Assembly (NCBI GenBank): GCA_032718475.1 | Contig: JAUCBJ010007359.1 | Location: 1 to 64,000, forward strand | Length of the DNA stretch: 64,000 nucleotides | DNA from: Nemertoderma westbladi | Taxonomy: Eukaryota > Xenacoelomorpha > Nemertodermatida > Nemertodermatidae | Direction of reading: 5' to 3' | Shown here: positions 46,201-56,615 of the stretch, piece after piece | How positions within the stretch are numbered: position 1 is the stretch's first letter | How the letters are laid out: each line of letters opens with the position of its first letter | Notes under the pieces: model-generated | Told to the model about the DNA's origin: nothing | Database searches by the model: none | The model's input: only the letters and a program-made list of their open reading frames with translations | Made by a program: the position numbers and the translations under genes

Positions 46201-46788
46201 GCAGTATAAATGGCAAAAACGTGTTCATGAATTAAAAATGATCCATAAGAGACAACCAACTTTCAATGATGTAGTACAGCATATTGAATGGTCAGCAGGA
46301 GTGTCCTGTAACTCAGTATTTAAAGTCAATAGAAAGGTTATCGGAGATTCCACATTATCATCTCAAGGATATGGCAAGGGCCAGAACAAGGATCGGGGAG
46401 GCAATAATAAAACAACATTTCGTCCACCAAATGATGGATCACAACACAATTCCTTTGAGAATTTGCCAGGGAGGCTGGGATTTCCACAACATCCCCGTGC
46501 AACCATGTTACTCACTGATACCCATTACGGAAATACCAATCAACAACCCTATGGAGTAAATCAAGGCTACACCCATATGTCAGAAAATGGACCATATCCT
46601 TTGCATCATGTTGCACCACCACCTTTATCAAATCCAGACTATCGACATCAGCCACTGACGGCACGATTTCAATCTCCAATGCAACTACAACAAACCTATC
46701 GTAAACCTGTATTAAACCCAAATAAACAGCAACAACCCAATAAGGGGGGGGGGGGGGTACCCCCCCCCCCCCCCCCCTTAAACTAGAC
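43210..46788 (+). pseudogene. BEL/Pao-like gag, 5'-truncated and frameshifted
   Basis: The frame 43210-45600 has no early ATG. It encodes a Val/Ala-rich start, a long Lys/Glu/Arg coiled coil (about 43900-44160; REAELLSLKAEMGKEAEEMK) and a low-complexity middle. A second frame, 45548-46786, overlaps its end and continues with the conserved gag domain of BEL/Pao elements (DUF1759 type): PEPFTGNPIEFVSFIQTF, SERLNYLLQYTRGTPHTAI and LEILNDRYGNS. A frame change between 45548 and 45600 separates the two. No protease, reverse transcriptase or integrase follows. The frame runs into G14-TA-C18 (46744-46777) and stops. Whether the frame change is decay or programmed cannot be told. No LTRs were recognised around it. 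Confidence 0.75.
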
Positions 46789-47639
46789 AATTATATCATA
46801 GGGATATTACGTCCATAACTATTGCACAGGTAATATTGTAAACAAGCAGAGCATGACCCATTAAAAAACGCAAAACAAAACACAGCACATAATATATTGT
46901 ATTGTAATATAATATTAGTAAAAGATAAAATATTTAAAAAATAATCAAGAAATCGAAGGATAAAAAAAAATATGCACAGCCTGTAATAATGTAGGCAGAT
47001 TATATTATAAAAAATCAATTGTTTCACGTATCCGACTCGACTGAGAAGTTGCCACCGCGACACAATCAATTTACAATATTGAGATACATTCAAATTTTTG
47101 TGCTAGCACCAAATTTGTGTGCTAGCACGAAATATTTTAATTCTAGATTATTTTATATGAATTCAATCTAATTGCGAATACCAAAAACACGGTGTAAATA
47201 AAAAATAGATATGTTTTAAATCATACTTCATGAAATGTACTTTTAAAAAAATTTATTTAAAAAAGTGACGAAAGTAGGGTTAAAAAATGGTGCTATAACT
47301 CGAATACTTCCCAATATTTTTAAAATCCGATTTCACTATTACGAAGACAATAGATTTTTAGGAGAAGTCATAAAATTTCAGACTCCCAACTACGTTTGTT
47401 TCAGAGTTATAAGGGGGTCATTTTGAGCCCCCCTCCACCCCCCCGTGTTTAATAGGGTTAATGATTACATTACCGTTAGTCTACAGTTCCATAACTCTGT
47501 ACCAATGATACCAACCCTATTATTGGTTACGTTGGCCTAATTGAATCCTCGATATCACTTTTATGTATATTAATCAAATTTTAGCAAATTAAACAAAAAT
47601 AACCAAAATTAATTCAACGATCAAACAACAATCAATTAA

Positions 47640-48915
47640 TTAATTACAACTATTTAACGCAATCCCAGCCTCGGCTACAGCCGCGCTCACGCCGGTCTCC
47701 TGCATCGTCTGTCTTGTTGCGAGCCTATCCTTCGGCATCCGTGCGCCCCGGAGGCACATGATGGAGGAACGGAATAGGGCGAAACTCAACCGAGTCCTGA
47801 TGAGGGAGAGAGTCTCCGAGTAGGGAGCTTCCCGTTTCGCCGACAGTAGGAGCGCGATGCGTGTGAGGAGCGCGTGGGCTGAGCGGCTGGCCCCACCAGT
47901 TGTAGCAATTACAAAAGGCGAGAAGCCGGCGTGCTCAACGTCATGGATTCTATCCTCGTACTTCCTCCGTTTCTCTCGCTCATGTTTGCTGTAAGCAGCA
48001 TCCACGGAGCGAGGATTGGAGGAGCACAGAGGATTGAATACCTTGACGTCGATATACACCCGCTCGAAACGCCCGCCCCACAGCCCACTCGCCGCAACGT
48101 CCAGACGGGCCTCCGGGTCTACCGTAGCAGATCTCAGGCGGAATGACTCGCCCTCGATCGGCTGGAGATGGGGTTCCACCTCGACGTCGTGTACGACCTC
48201 GCTGAGGAGCTCGGCGAGGAAATCGCGGACCTCGTTGTGCCACAGGATAGGGTAGGCTCCCATATGGCAGTGAAGGGAGTGTGAGATGGTGAATACAGCA
48301 CCGCAGGAGCAGTTGGCGGGCAGCCTCGGGGGGCTCCCACCCAAATCGCGCGGACACAACGCATCCCGGAAAGCGGATTTGTGTAGGGAAAAGTTGTATC
48401 TGGAAATGGGTAGGGCCGAGAGCCATGCCGACGCTCCACGCTCCTTCGCCAGTGTCCGATGGTAGAGGGCGTCTCCGGACAGTTGAGTTCAACCGCCGCA
48501 CATCGAGTCTTCACAGCCTCATCCTGCTCCTTGCGGATCTCACGCAGGATGGTCTGCTGTGTTGTACGAGCGGCTGGGTCCGAACACCGTAGGGGCTCGC
48601 AGAGTTGCAACGACTTCTCATAGCTTTCCACCTCATCCTGAGGTTGATTTATTGCTAGCCCCCCCTCCCTCACAGGGAGTGCCAGCAGCTGTCGTTCCGA
48701 AAGGCCGGGTGGGTATCTGCCAGTGAGTGTCGGGATGACTGTGCTGGAGAGCGTTTCCTCAACTGGATCCAAGTGACCGAATAACCCGGGTGTGGTGCGA
48801 GCCAATAAGTTTACCTTCGGCTGTAAGCCACGGACCAGGCATCCGTACGCGGGGTGGGGAGCAGTCACTGCGAAATGGCCTGATTGAATAGGTTCCAATT
48901 TTCTGAGATTATGGT
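47640..48915 (-). pseudogene. Reverse-transcriptase retrotransposon, C-terminal endonuclease-like region
   Basis: Two overlapping frames (48898-48134 and about 48460-47640) encode a region common at the C-terminus of invertebrate RT-containing retrotransposon proteins. There is a helical segment with LLALPVREGGLAI, then a Cys-His motif (CSCGAVFTISHSLHCH), then HNEVRDFLAELL, then LDVAASGLWGGRFERVYIDV with DVKVFNP. The D...DVK arrangement resembles a PD-(D/E)XK (restriction-like) endonuclease, as in R2-type non-LTR elements. That assignment is inference. A frameshift lies near 48467 and an in-frame stop near 48915 cuts the 5' end. The RT core is missing. Confidence 0.65.
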
Positions 48916-49267
48916 TCTATGGAACTGGGACCGCACTGGGAATAAGTCGTGAGACTTGATTAGTCAATCCTGCTGTCCGAAGTAAACTTGATGTTTTATA
49001 CAATAATTTGACATCCACAAACACCAACTACTACATTCTTGGATGAAACTCTCTTAATGAAACTGAATGGGTTGGTGTAACAGAATGCCCCCCTTCAGTT
49101 AATCAGGAAAATTTCATTGTTCATTGTCGTGTAAAACTTACTGGATTTTTATTGAGTGTCATTAAGAATAGCTATATAATATGTTAACGATAGAGGGTCT
49201 TCTGGTCTTCCCCAGCAATAAAAACGTTTTGTATTATTATTATTCGCGAGGCCTTTAGGGCCTAAAC
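48916..49267. other. Non-coding stretch left of the LTR element
   Basis: No gene is seen. An aataaaaacg word near 49217 and several ATT repeats precede the LTR. Confidence 0.4.
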
Positions 49268-49450
49268 TGTGACGGGATCCGAGAATCCCGACCGGTGTTG
49301 TTTATGTACGCGTCAGCCGCACCGTGTGATGGAAAAGGAATTTGTTGTTCCGACGTTCTTAATAATATAGATATATATGTGATCTACAGATGTAAATACA
49401 ATAGCAGATAGCAACTGGTTATATGTTAATAGACCGGTAATATGGGTGAT

Positions 49451-49481
<31 letters not shown>

Positions 49482-49859
49482 ATGACGGTCTTAAACTGTC
49501 ACCGTACTGCCATGACTGTACTGAGATAACTGAGCGACTGAATAACACCGACCGGTAATATACTACACTACCTTTGGCCGTGTTACTCAGCTGATGCCCT
49601 GCTGTCCCCCCATTGGCCGACAACCTAATTCTCGCCTTTCCTCTGTGGGAGTGTTTCCCCCCCGCTGCTGTTACTCTCTCTCCTTGAGGTAACTTGACCT
49701 CTAACCTCTATTGTACGAGGCCCTTTGGGGTTCTTTGTCCCCGTTTATTGGGGGTGATACGAGGTTGATTGGCAATCAATCTCGTATTCCCCAATATTGC
49801 TTAAAGGCGCTCTTGCCCACTTTATGGGGGTTGGTGAGGCGGAATTGAATACGCTCACA
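49268..49859 (-). repeat. 3' LTR of the gag-only element
   Basis: 592 bp, TGTGACGGGATCCGAGAATC at the plus-strand left end and gaattgaatacgctcaca at the right. Contains a short GGTGACGGC microsatellite (about 49450-49490) and a CGAGGTTGATTGGCAATCAA near-palindrome. Confidence 0.8.
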
Positions 49860-49896
49860 CTCCCCCCATGCTATCTTCCCGGTGAGAAGATAGCAT
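49860..49896 (-). promoter_or_regulatory. Polypurine tract and adjacent perfect hairpin
   Basis: On the minus strand GGGGGGAG immediately precedes the LTR. Directly next to it is an 11-bp perfect hairpin (49868-49878 with 49886-49896, ATGCTATCTTC / GAAGATAGCAT, 7-base loop). The tract supports minus orientation. The role of the hairpin is unknown. Confidence 0.6.
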
Positions 49897-50979
49897 CCAC
49901 CTTTAGTGCGCTACAATTCCGCTGGATCCCGATCTGCCATCGGGTGTGGGGTGGAATTATTTTCTTCGGAGCCGGCTTTCCAGGCCGCTCCCTATGGGTA
50001 TGATATCGCTACCCCGTTTTCCTGGCGTCCCGTGTCGGGCCGATCGTGACTTCCTCTCACACGACTTTTGTTTCCCCAACACTTTCACCGCTAACTCCGC
50101 TCCACTTTCACCCTAACTCTTCCATACTCCCGGACCTCCTCGTCCCTCACTATGCCTCTTGCTTCTCCCCCCCCCCCCCACACTTGAATTGCACCCGCAC
50201 TCTCTCCGCGCTATCTCCACACCACCTCTCGCTATCTCTCTTGCGTTCTCCTCCCATACTCTTCTCACATTCCTCTCATACTCCTCTCATACTTCTCTCA
50301 TACTCATCTCATCATACTCCTCACTCTCCACGCCTGTGGTCCCACCAAGTGCCCCTCCTACTCGTATCCCGGTAGTGCCTATCTGCACGATTCTTATCCC
50401 GCAGGATACGAGCTTTCACAATAAATCCTGAACTCCGCCCTGTTGTTTAATGACCACGCACTTATCGGGTCCCATGCATTTGCGCTCATGTTAGTGGGAG
50501 CCGTCTAAGTCCCGTCCTGTTGCCCTAGTCAATTAGTCCCCAGTCCCAGTAGCCAATTGGAAAAAGGTTGTGCTTGACTACGGTACATACTGTATAATAT
50601 ATACGAATTATTATATAATTATTATAAGATTATAATTATTGTTATTATATATATTATATTATAAGCTCGTCTACATAACGCGTTTCATTCCTACTATTCA
50701 CTACTCTCTCTCCGCCTTTCTCGCCTGGCGACTTCTTCCAGTCGCTTCCCCTCAAGTCTATCCGCTTCCCGCTTCTCCCACCTCTGATATGTGTATCCAC
50801 CTCCCTGTCTACTAGATGCCGGCTGTTGTATTACACCGACTCGCCCTCCAGCCCCGGGTGGTCTACCAGACCTTCGAAGGCCACCTAGAAGGCCCTTCTG
50901 TAGTTCGGAGGTGGTCCTGATATTCTTAACTTTTATTTTAATTTGTGTTATTACCCTATTTATCTTTCTAGCTGCTACT

Positions 50980-52260
50980 TCTATGGTCTCTACTCTCTTA
51001 CTGCTAACTCTACTGACTCCACTAGCTCTACTAACTCCCTGGCTCTACTGACTCTCTAACTCTACTGACTCTCTAACTCTACTGACTCTCTACCTCTACT
51101 AACTCTCTACCTCTACTAACTCTACTGACTCTCTACCTCTACTAACTCTACTAACTCTACTGACTCTCTACCTCTACTAACTCTACTGACTATGTACCTC
51201 TAACTAATGGTACTACGTACCCTCTTACTACTCTTACTAACTCCTCTAGCTAACGGTACTACGTACCTTCTTACTACTCTTACTAACTCCTCTAACTAAT
51301 GGTACTACGTACCCTCTTACTACCCCTACTAACTCCTCTAGCTAACGGTACTATGTACCCTCTTACTACCCTTACTACATGATGCCCTCCACGCCCACAG
51401 GTTTCGCACTTTCCATACTCCTTGGCAATAGCATGCGTACCCCCCCCCCTCACTTTGCGCCCTCTCTACTACTCTACTACCTCTAACTCTGCTACCACCT
51501 CTATCTACGTGGCGTTTGCGGTGCCCACAACCACTCTGCTTACTACCTCCATCTACGTGGCGCTTGCGGTGCCCACAACCACTCTACTACTTCTAACTCT
51601 CTAACTCTACTACCTGGCACCCTATGTGCCCTCTCTACTACTCTACTACCTGGCACCCTATGTGCCCTCTCTACTACTCTACCTGGCACCCTCAACTATG
51701 GCTATGTATACATGCTCCCCTCAATTCCGTACGTGCCGCCCTCAGTGCCATCAAAGGTGCTCATACTTCCCGTACTTCATACAAGGTACTCCTACACTTT
51801 GTGCACTTCGGCACGTCCATACCCTTTCCGTCCAACCCACTGGACCACTCAATAACTTATCGGCCACCCCTTCATCACGCATCTCTCCAGCCTTATCTAC
51901 TTCCTCTACATCTACTCCCTCTACTCTATCTACTTCCTCTACATCTACTCCCTCTACTTTATCTACATCTTATCTCCTCTACGTCTCCTCGCCTGCACGT
52001 GACTCTCTGAGTGCCGGCAAAGTGGGTATGTTAATTATGTGAACTACTACTAACTCTTACTAACTCTACTAACTCTCTACTAACTCTTACTAACTCAACT
52101 ACTTCCATCTACGTGACGCTTGTGGTGCCCACAACCACTCTACTACTACCTCTACTCTGCTAACTCCTACTAACTCTACTACCTCCATCTATGTGGCACT
52201 TGCGGTGCCTACAACCACTCTACTACTACCTCTACTCTGCTAACTTCTTGTGCCCGGCAC
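50980..52260. repeat. Low-complexity CTACTAACTCTACTGACTCT-type array
   Basis: Irregular repeats of ctctactaactctactgact are mixed with longer units (gtactacgtaccctcttact near 51210-51360; atctacgtggcgcttgcggt near 51500, 51555, 52100 and 52190). Plus-strand frames here (for example 51422-52042) are compositional artefacts. The stretch 49860-50980 between it and the LTR is pyrimidine-rich, with no gene seen. Confidence 0.8.
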
Positions 52261-53078
52261 CTCTCGTGCCCGGCACCCACCCTAATTAACATACCCTGCT
52301 CTTACATCAAACACGTCATCATGCCCGTGCCCTACTTATTTCAACGCACCCCCTGTACCCTTCTCATTTCTCCCATCTTTCTCCTCTAGCTCACCCTACT
52401 TGTTTCCTACTTGTTTGTTCTTGGTTGTTTATTTTGCTGATATTCGTAATGGGGGAATGTCACCCTGTCCCCCCCCCCCCCCCCACTGGTGTTATGTTTG
52501 GTACTGGGGCTGATGTTAATATATTGGGGCCCATCCATCTATCTGCAATATCCCCCTCAACCGGGTATATGTTGTGTCCCTGGATATTATAGTCATGCTG
52601 CTGTGCCGGTACCGATGTAGGCCTATCCACTTCTGGCCTACCTACCGGTATGTACTCCGCGACTTCCGGATCTAATCCCGTCGTTCGCGCTATCCCATCG
52701 CCTACACTATCTCTCCCAGCATGGCCTATAATAGTATGTGCAGTAAGGCCTACAGTATGTCCTGCAGTCTGCATGTGCCCTTCCGAACCGAAGTTTAATT
52801 CTCTCGAATCTCGAATCTCCCCGCGACTACCGTACTCTCGGTCGGCAGCTATATCCCATCGGGAAGTTTCTCTTCAATCCCCTTTTCTATTCTCGTCTTC
52901 ATATCGGTACACTCTGTACCGCTCTCCTGGCGTGCGGTGCGTTTCTCCAGGGCGACGGCAATCTCCCGGAGTTCGACCCCACTGACTCCCTAACTCCATC
53001 TCTACTCCACCACTCTCCATCGGCGGGTGCCACGGCTCACCCAACTCGCCCCGTGCACTATCCGCCGATGCCTGTGGA

Positions 53079-53463
53079 ACATTCTCTGCCCCCCCCCCCC
53101 CTCTCGCTACTAATCTCTCGTGGTGGGGTGCCCGTAGCCCCCCCCCCCCCCACCCACCACTTCTAACTTCACTATCTCTTACTACACTTCTGCGTCCCTC
53201 TTGTCGGACATTCTCTACCCCCCCCCCCCTCTCAAGCCACTAATCTTCCATGGTGGGGCGCCCGTAGCCCCCCTCCCCACCCGCTACTTCTAACTTCACT
53301 ATCTCTTACTTCACTTCTATGCCCCTCTTGTAGGGCATTCTCTGCCCCCCCCCCCCCCCCTCTCTCAACAGTAATCTTCCGTGGTGGGGCGCCCGTAGCC
53401 CCCCTCCCCCCCCCCCCACTCGCCACTTCTAACTTCACTATCTCTTACTTTACTTCTACACCC
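53079..53463. repeat. ~128-bp tandem repeat, three units, rich in C runs
   Basis: Units start near 53079, 53208 and 53335. Each has attctctgcccc, a C run of 10 or more, tggtggggcgcccgtagccc, another C run, then cttctaacttcactatctct. Confidence 0.9.
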
Positions 53464-53581
53464 CTCTCTAGTCGACGCACTGTCTCTACTTCGGCTGGGT
53501 CTATTCACCCTCACCTCTCTCTCTACTACTACGTGGCCTTGCAGACCCCCGTCGGGTTGACTCATCCCCGACGCTCCCTGC

Positions 53582-54976
53582 CTAACTACGTGGCCTTGCA
53601 GGCCCCCGTTGGGGGTCTCTTGCCCCCGCTACTCTCTGCGCACTTACTGCGTTGCCTTGCAGGCTACCGTTGGCCGGACTACCTGTGTCTCCTACATTAG
53701 TATTAATAGCCCCATTGTTAATATTATTATTTTCTAAATTATTCAAATTATTTGAATTATTCTGTATATTTAAATTTAAATTATTCGGATTATTTTGAAT
53801 ATTTGGATTTAAATTAGAATTACCGGATAAAATATTATTTCCTGCAATAAAGGTTTGATTAGGGTTATCTAGTACGGTACTATTAATATTAATTACTTCT
53901 AATGTATTATTATTACCCCCCCCCCCCCCCAGTGCCTCTCGCCCGGTGCCTGTAAGTGGGGTATTAATAAACGTTTTCACTACCTCTGGCTCCTTGCAAA
54001 TACTACCCGAGCCAGCCTCACTATCTGATAGCCCCATCCGCGCCAGTTCTAGTCGGCGCTTCTGTTTGGCTTGATATTGCATAAGCCCCCTTAGGCAGGC
54101 ATGCAAATCATCCCGCTCACACTTTGCCTCTATCTCTCTCTCTCTGTCCTCTCGTAAACTTTGCTCGACCAACTCTGCCCCTCTCGCAACCCACTCAAGC
54201 CGTCTTGCCGGCTCGCTCTCTACTCTCATCTCCCTCTCTCTACGCTCCTCGACTCCCTCTCTATACTCCCTTGCCAACTCTCTTTCTCTCTCCAACCATT
54301 CCGGTCCCTCCCTCAGTCGCCTCTCTAACTCTTTCTGGTCTAGCGTCGCAACTCTCAATTTATACGCCAGATTTATCTCCAACATCCGTCTTACTTTTGT
54401 GGAGGATGTAGCAGACTTATCGGTTGCGACGGACTCCCGTCGCCCCTCCGTCCTACTAACTTTCCCCCGCTTTCCGGGGTTCTCGCTGACCGACAAGACC
54501 GAATCCTCGGAGTTAACCTCGGATTCGCCCTCGTGCGGTCCCGCCCAACCCACTAACTTAACTCCCCTGGCATCAACTAAGTATGGCCCTATGTACACTA
54601 CACCAGGCTCAATACCCCTACATTCCCACAGTTCAAACAGTTCGGTGGCAACCCCTCTCGCTCTTTCACCTGCCAACTCTCCTCGTCCAAGGTGGACTAG
54701 ATAGTTAAAATGTTTATTCGACTCACCTAGCCGCTTCTCTAGCTTCACCTGATCTAGTTTTACTCCCTCCTTAGCTTCCTTTATCTGCTTCCTCGTCGCG
54801 TTGTAGACCCGCCGGGGCCGGTCGCTAACTCCGACGTCCTCTTCGCCGACATCCCCTCTTTCTCTCCGTGTCCGGCATCGTACCGGCGGCCCCACCATCG
54901 CCGTTCCGGTGGGCCGTCCGTCGCCCTCGGCCTGTGGCTGGCCGGCGACATCGGTACGTCGACCGCCGTCGTGCAT
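53582..54976 (-). CDS. Gag-like protein of the LTR element (464 codons)
   Basis: An intact frame opens at an ATG. The protein has a charged Arg/Gly-rich start, a Lys/Glu coiled-coil stretch (QIKEAKEGVKLDQVKLEKRL), a second long Arg/Glu-rich coiled coil (ERERELAREYREGVEERRER), and a long Asn-rich tail (NNPNNLNLNIQNNSNNLNNL). It ends in short repeats encoded by tandem acgtggccttgcag units (53531, 53588, 53648). It sits where gag is expected, between the 5' LTR and the rest. It has no capsid domain or zinc knuckle that I can recognise. Coiled-coil N-terminal regions are common in BEL-type gag, so a BEL relation is possible but unproven. Confidence 0.5.
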   Translation of the reverse strand: MHDGGRRTDVAGQPQAEGDGRPTGTAMVGPPVRCRTRRERGDVGEEDVGVSDRPRRVYNATRKQIKEAKEGVKLDQVKLEKRLGESNKHFNYLVHLGRGELAGERARGVATELFELWECRGIEPGVVYIGPYLVDARGVKLVGWAGPHEGESEVNSEDSVLSVSENPGKRGKVSRTEGRRESVATDKSATSSTKVRRMLEINLAYKLRVATLDQKELERRLREGPEWLERERELAREYREGVEERREREMRVESEPARRLEWVARGAELVEQSLREDREREIEAKCERDDLHACLRGLMQYQAKQKRRLELARMGLSDSEAGSGSICKEPEVVKTFINTPLTGTGREALGGGGGNNNTLEVININSTVLDNPNQTFIAGNNILSGNSNLNPNIQNNPNNLNLNIQNNSNNLNNLENNNINNGAINTNVGDTGSPANGSLQGNAVSAQRVAGARDPQRGPARPRS

Positions 54977-55227
54977 CGACTCGTCTCTCCCTTCTCTCGA
55001 TTCGTCTCTCCCTCGCTGTGGTAGACGGTCGCCCTCCGCCTGGGCCGCCGGACCTTCTCTCGTCGACGAATCCAGCCTCGTGGGTCAATACCGTCTTGCC
55101 GCGGCCTTGCGGATCGTTAGGTTGTCGTCCGGGGTCCGCGGCGGTGTCCTCTCTCCCTCTTGGCTCATCTTTTACTTTCTATTGGTGGCTGGCAGTCACA
55201 GCTTCGGATAGGTTGGTCTTTTATTAC

Positions 55228-56150
55228 TGTGATGGGATCCGAGAATCCCGACCGGTTGTTTTATTTACGCATCCCCGCCGTGTGTGTGTGAAAAGAGTTT
55301 GTTATTGGATTGAGAGTTCTAATGTCGCTGATAGATATGTATAAACTGAATGATAGGGTAAACCATAGACACAGTTAATGTTGAATGATATAAGATACCA
55401 GTAAAAAAGGTGATGATGGCGGCGATGACGGTAATAAAAGTCACCGTTCTGCCCTAACTGTACTGAGATAACTGAATATTATTAGAAACACCAACTGGTT
55501 ATATTGCACTGTTGGCCTTCCTACCTAGCTGATGCCTCCCCTGTCCCCCCCATTGGCTGATACCCTACTTCATCATCATCATCATCATAATGTTTTTTAT
55601 GTACCCACAATAGCCGCTTGAGGTCTGATGACCTCATTTACAAGCGGGTTGTGGTAAGGCATGTATAACATTAGAGTGATATACAGAAGTACAATTTTTA
55701 CCGGTAAATTGAGTAAAATAAACAAAAAGTTTAAGAGTTAGATCCGTAATGTAAAATCTGGATTTTTCTATTCGTTGAATCGTTATATCGTCATATTTTC
55801 TTCGAGCCATTTTTTGCAGTTAACTGCAAACGACTTCAGTGAACGAGATTCGACCAGTGTGTTAGGAATTTTGTTCCATAACACGCTGGCAGAGTAACTG
55901 AAGGTCTTCTGAGTGGCGCTGAGGTGGGTTTGTGACTTCTCGCCTTTAGCTCTGCGGGGGTGTTACTTTCCTTCTCCCCGGAGGATTAACCTCTGACCTC
56001 CATTGTGTGAGGCCCTCTGGGGTTTGTCGTCCCCGTTTTTGGGGGTGATACGAGGTTGGTTGTTAATCAACCTCGTACTCCCCAATATTGCTTAAAGGCG
56101 CTCTTTCCCACTTTATGGGGTTTGGTGAGGCGGAATTGAATCCGCTCACA
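55228..56150 (-). repeat. 5' LTR of the gag-only element, with an insertion
   Basis: Aligns with the left LTR along its length except for about 370 extra bases at 55570-55941. Without these it is about 550 bp. A primer-binding site was not recognised on the minus strand just below 55228. Confidence 0.75.
55570..55941 (-). mobile_element. CR1/L2-like non-LTR 3' fragment inside the LTR
   Basis: On the minus strand the fragment starts with codons for FSYSASVLWNKIPNTL, the thumb-end block of CR1/L2-type reverse transcriptases. It continues through a 3' UTR and ends in a (TGA)n tail (plus strand catcatcatcat at 55571-55588). ACTT on both sides may be a short target duplication. It is absent from the other LTR. 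Confidence 0.75.
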
Positions 56151-56275
56151 ACTCTTGAATCGATACGAAAAAAATTTCAGGAAAATTGATCGTAGATCAA
56201 TTCGTCAATTCATCAATTCGTCAATCGATCAAGATCGTAGAATCCATTAAAAGAAGTTAACAAATTATTTGCTTA

Positions 56276-56615
56276 TTATAAATGGCAGTTTAAGTCCTCT
56301 ATGTAGGAAACAATTGAAAAAAAACAAGTAACCAGATCTTTTCAGTTTGACCACAGAAATTTTTATTGACTCATACGATGCTATTCATTCACATTTATAG
56401 GTTTTCTGGGGCTTCGATTCTAATTGATTACATTTCTAATGCTCCAGATCATTGCTACTCGTATTTTTTGGTGTAATATGGCGAATTTTGGTGCTGCATG
56501 AAATTTCGCACCGATGACCAAAAAATACAAGAGTGAGATACCAGTGCTGATTTTATTTATTCCATCGGATTCAGAATCCTTAACAACCTGTATAACGCAA
56601 GAAACAAGATGATAC
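56276..56615 (+). mobile_element. Fragment of the piggyBac-like element (copy 4)
   Basis: Corresponds to about 6222-6566 of copy 1 (tataaatggc, aaaacaagtaacc, atcattgctact, ttggtgctgcatgaaatttcg, tataacgcaagaaacaa). Both ends are missing, and its right edge is cut by the LTR-like arm at about 56616. Confidence 0.75.

Larger units (their letters stand above)
37108..47461 (+). mobile_element. piggyBac-like element, copy 3, split by two insertions
   Basis: TTAA flanks lie at 37108-37111 and 47458-47461, with CCCTATTA and TAATAGGG ends. Native segments are about 37112-37149, 38862-40007 and 47060-47457. Together they come to roughly the length of copy 1 (1579 bp) and keep its order. The first gap holds a 5'-truncated RTE element (37150-38866). 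The second holds about 7 kb with a large palindrome and a BEL-like gag. The copy is more diverged than copies 1 and 2, consistent with greater age. Confidence 0.75.
49268..56150 (-). mobile_element. Gag-only LTR retrotransposon on the minus strand, 6.9 kb
   Basis: Diverged direct repeats at 49268-49859 and 55228-56150 both start TGTGA and end TCACA on the plus strand, the inverted ends expected of LTRs. A purine tract (GGGGGGAG, minus strand) next to the left LTR and the minus-strand gag-like frame both set the orientation. The interior has no protease, RT or integrase; instead 50980-52260 is low-complexity CTACT-type sequence and 53079-53463 is a tandem repeat. It is a non-autonomous derivative. 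The LTRs differ by many substitutions and one carries an insertion, so it is old. Confidence 0.8.

Noticed and set aside
50046-52042. Plus-strand frames rich in Ser, Thr, Leu and Pro
   Set aside because: They are compositional products of pyrimidine-rich low-complexity DNA inside a minus-strand LTR element.
54868-55344. 158-codon plus-strand frame near the right LTR
   Set aside because: It is antisense to the start of the gag-like frame and runs into the LTR; GC-rich sequence with few stops explains it.
49263-56155. Target-site duplication of the gag-only LTR element
   Set aside because: The five bases outside the two LTRs (taaac and actct) do not match. The duplication has decayed or the ends have been rearranged, so none is claimed.
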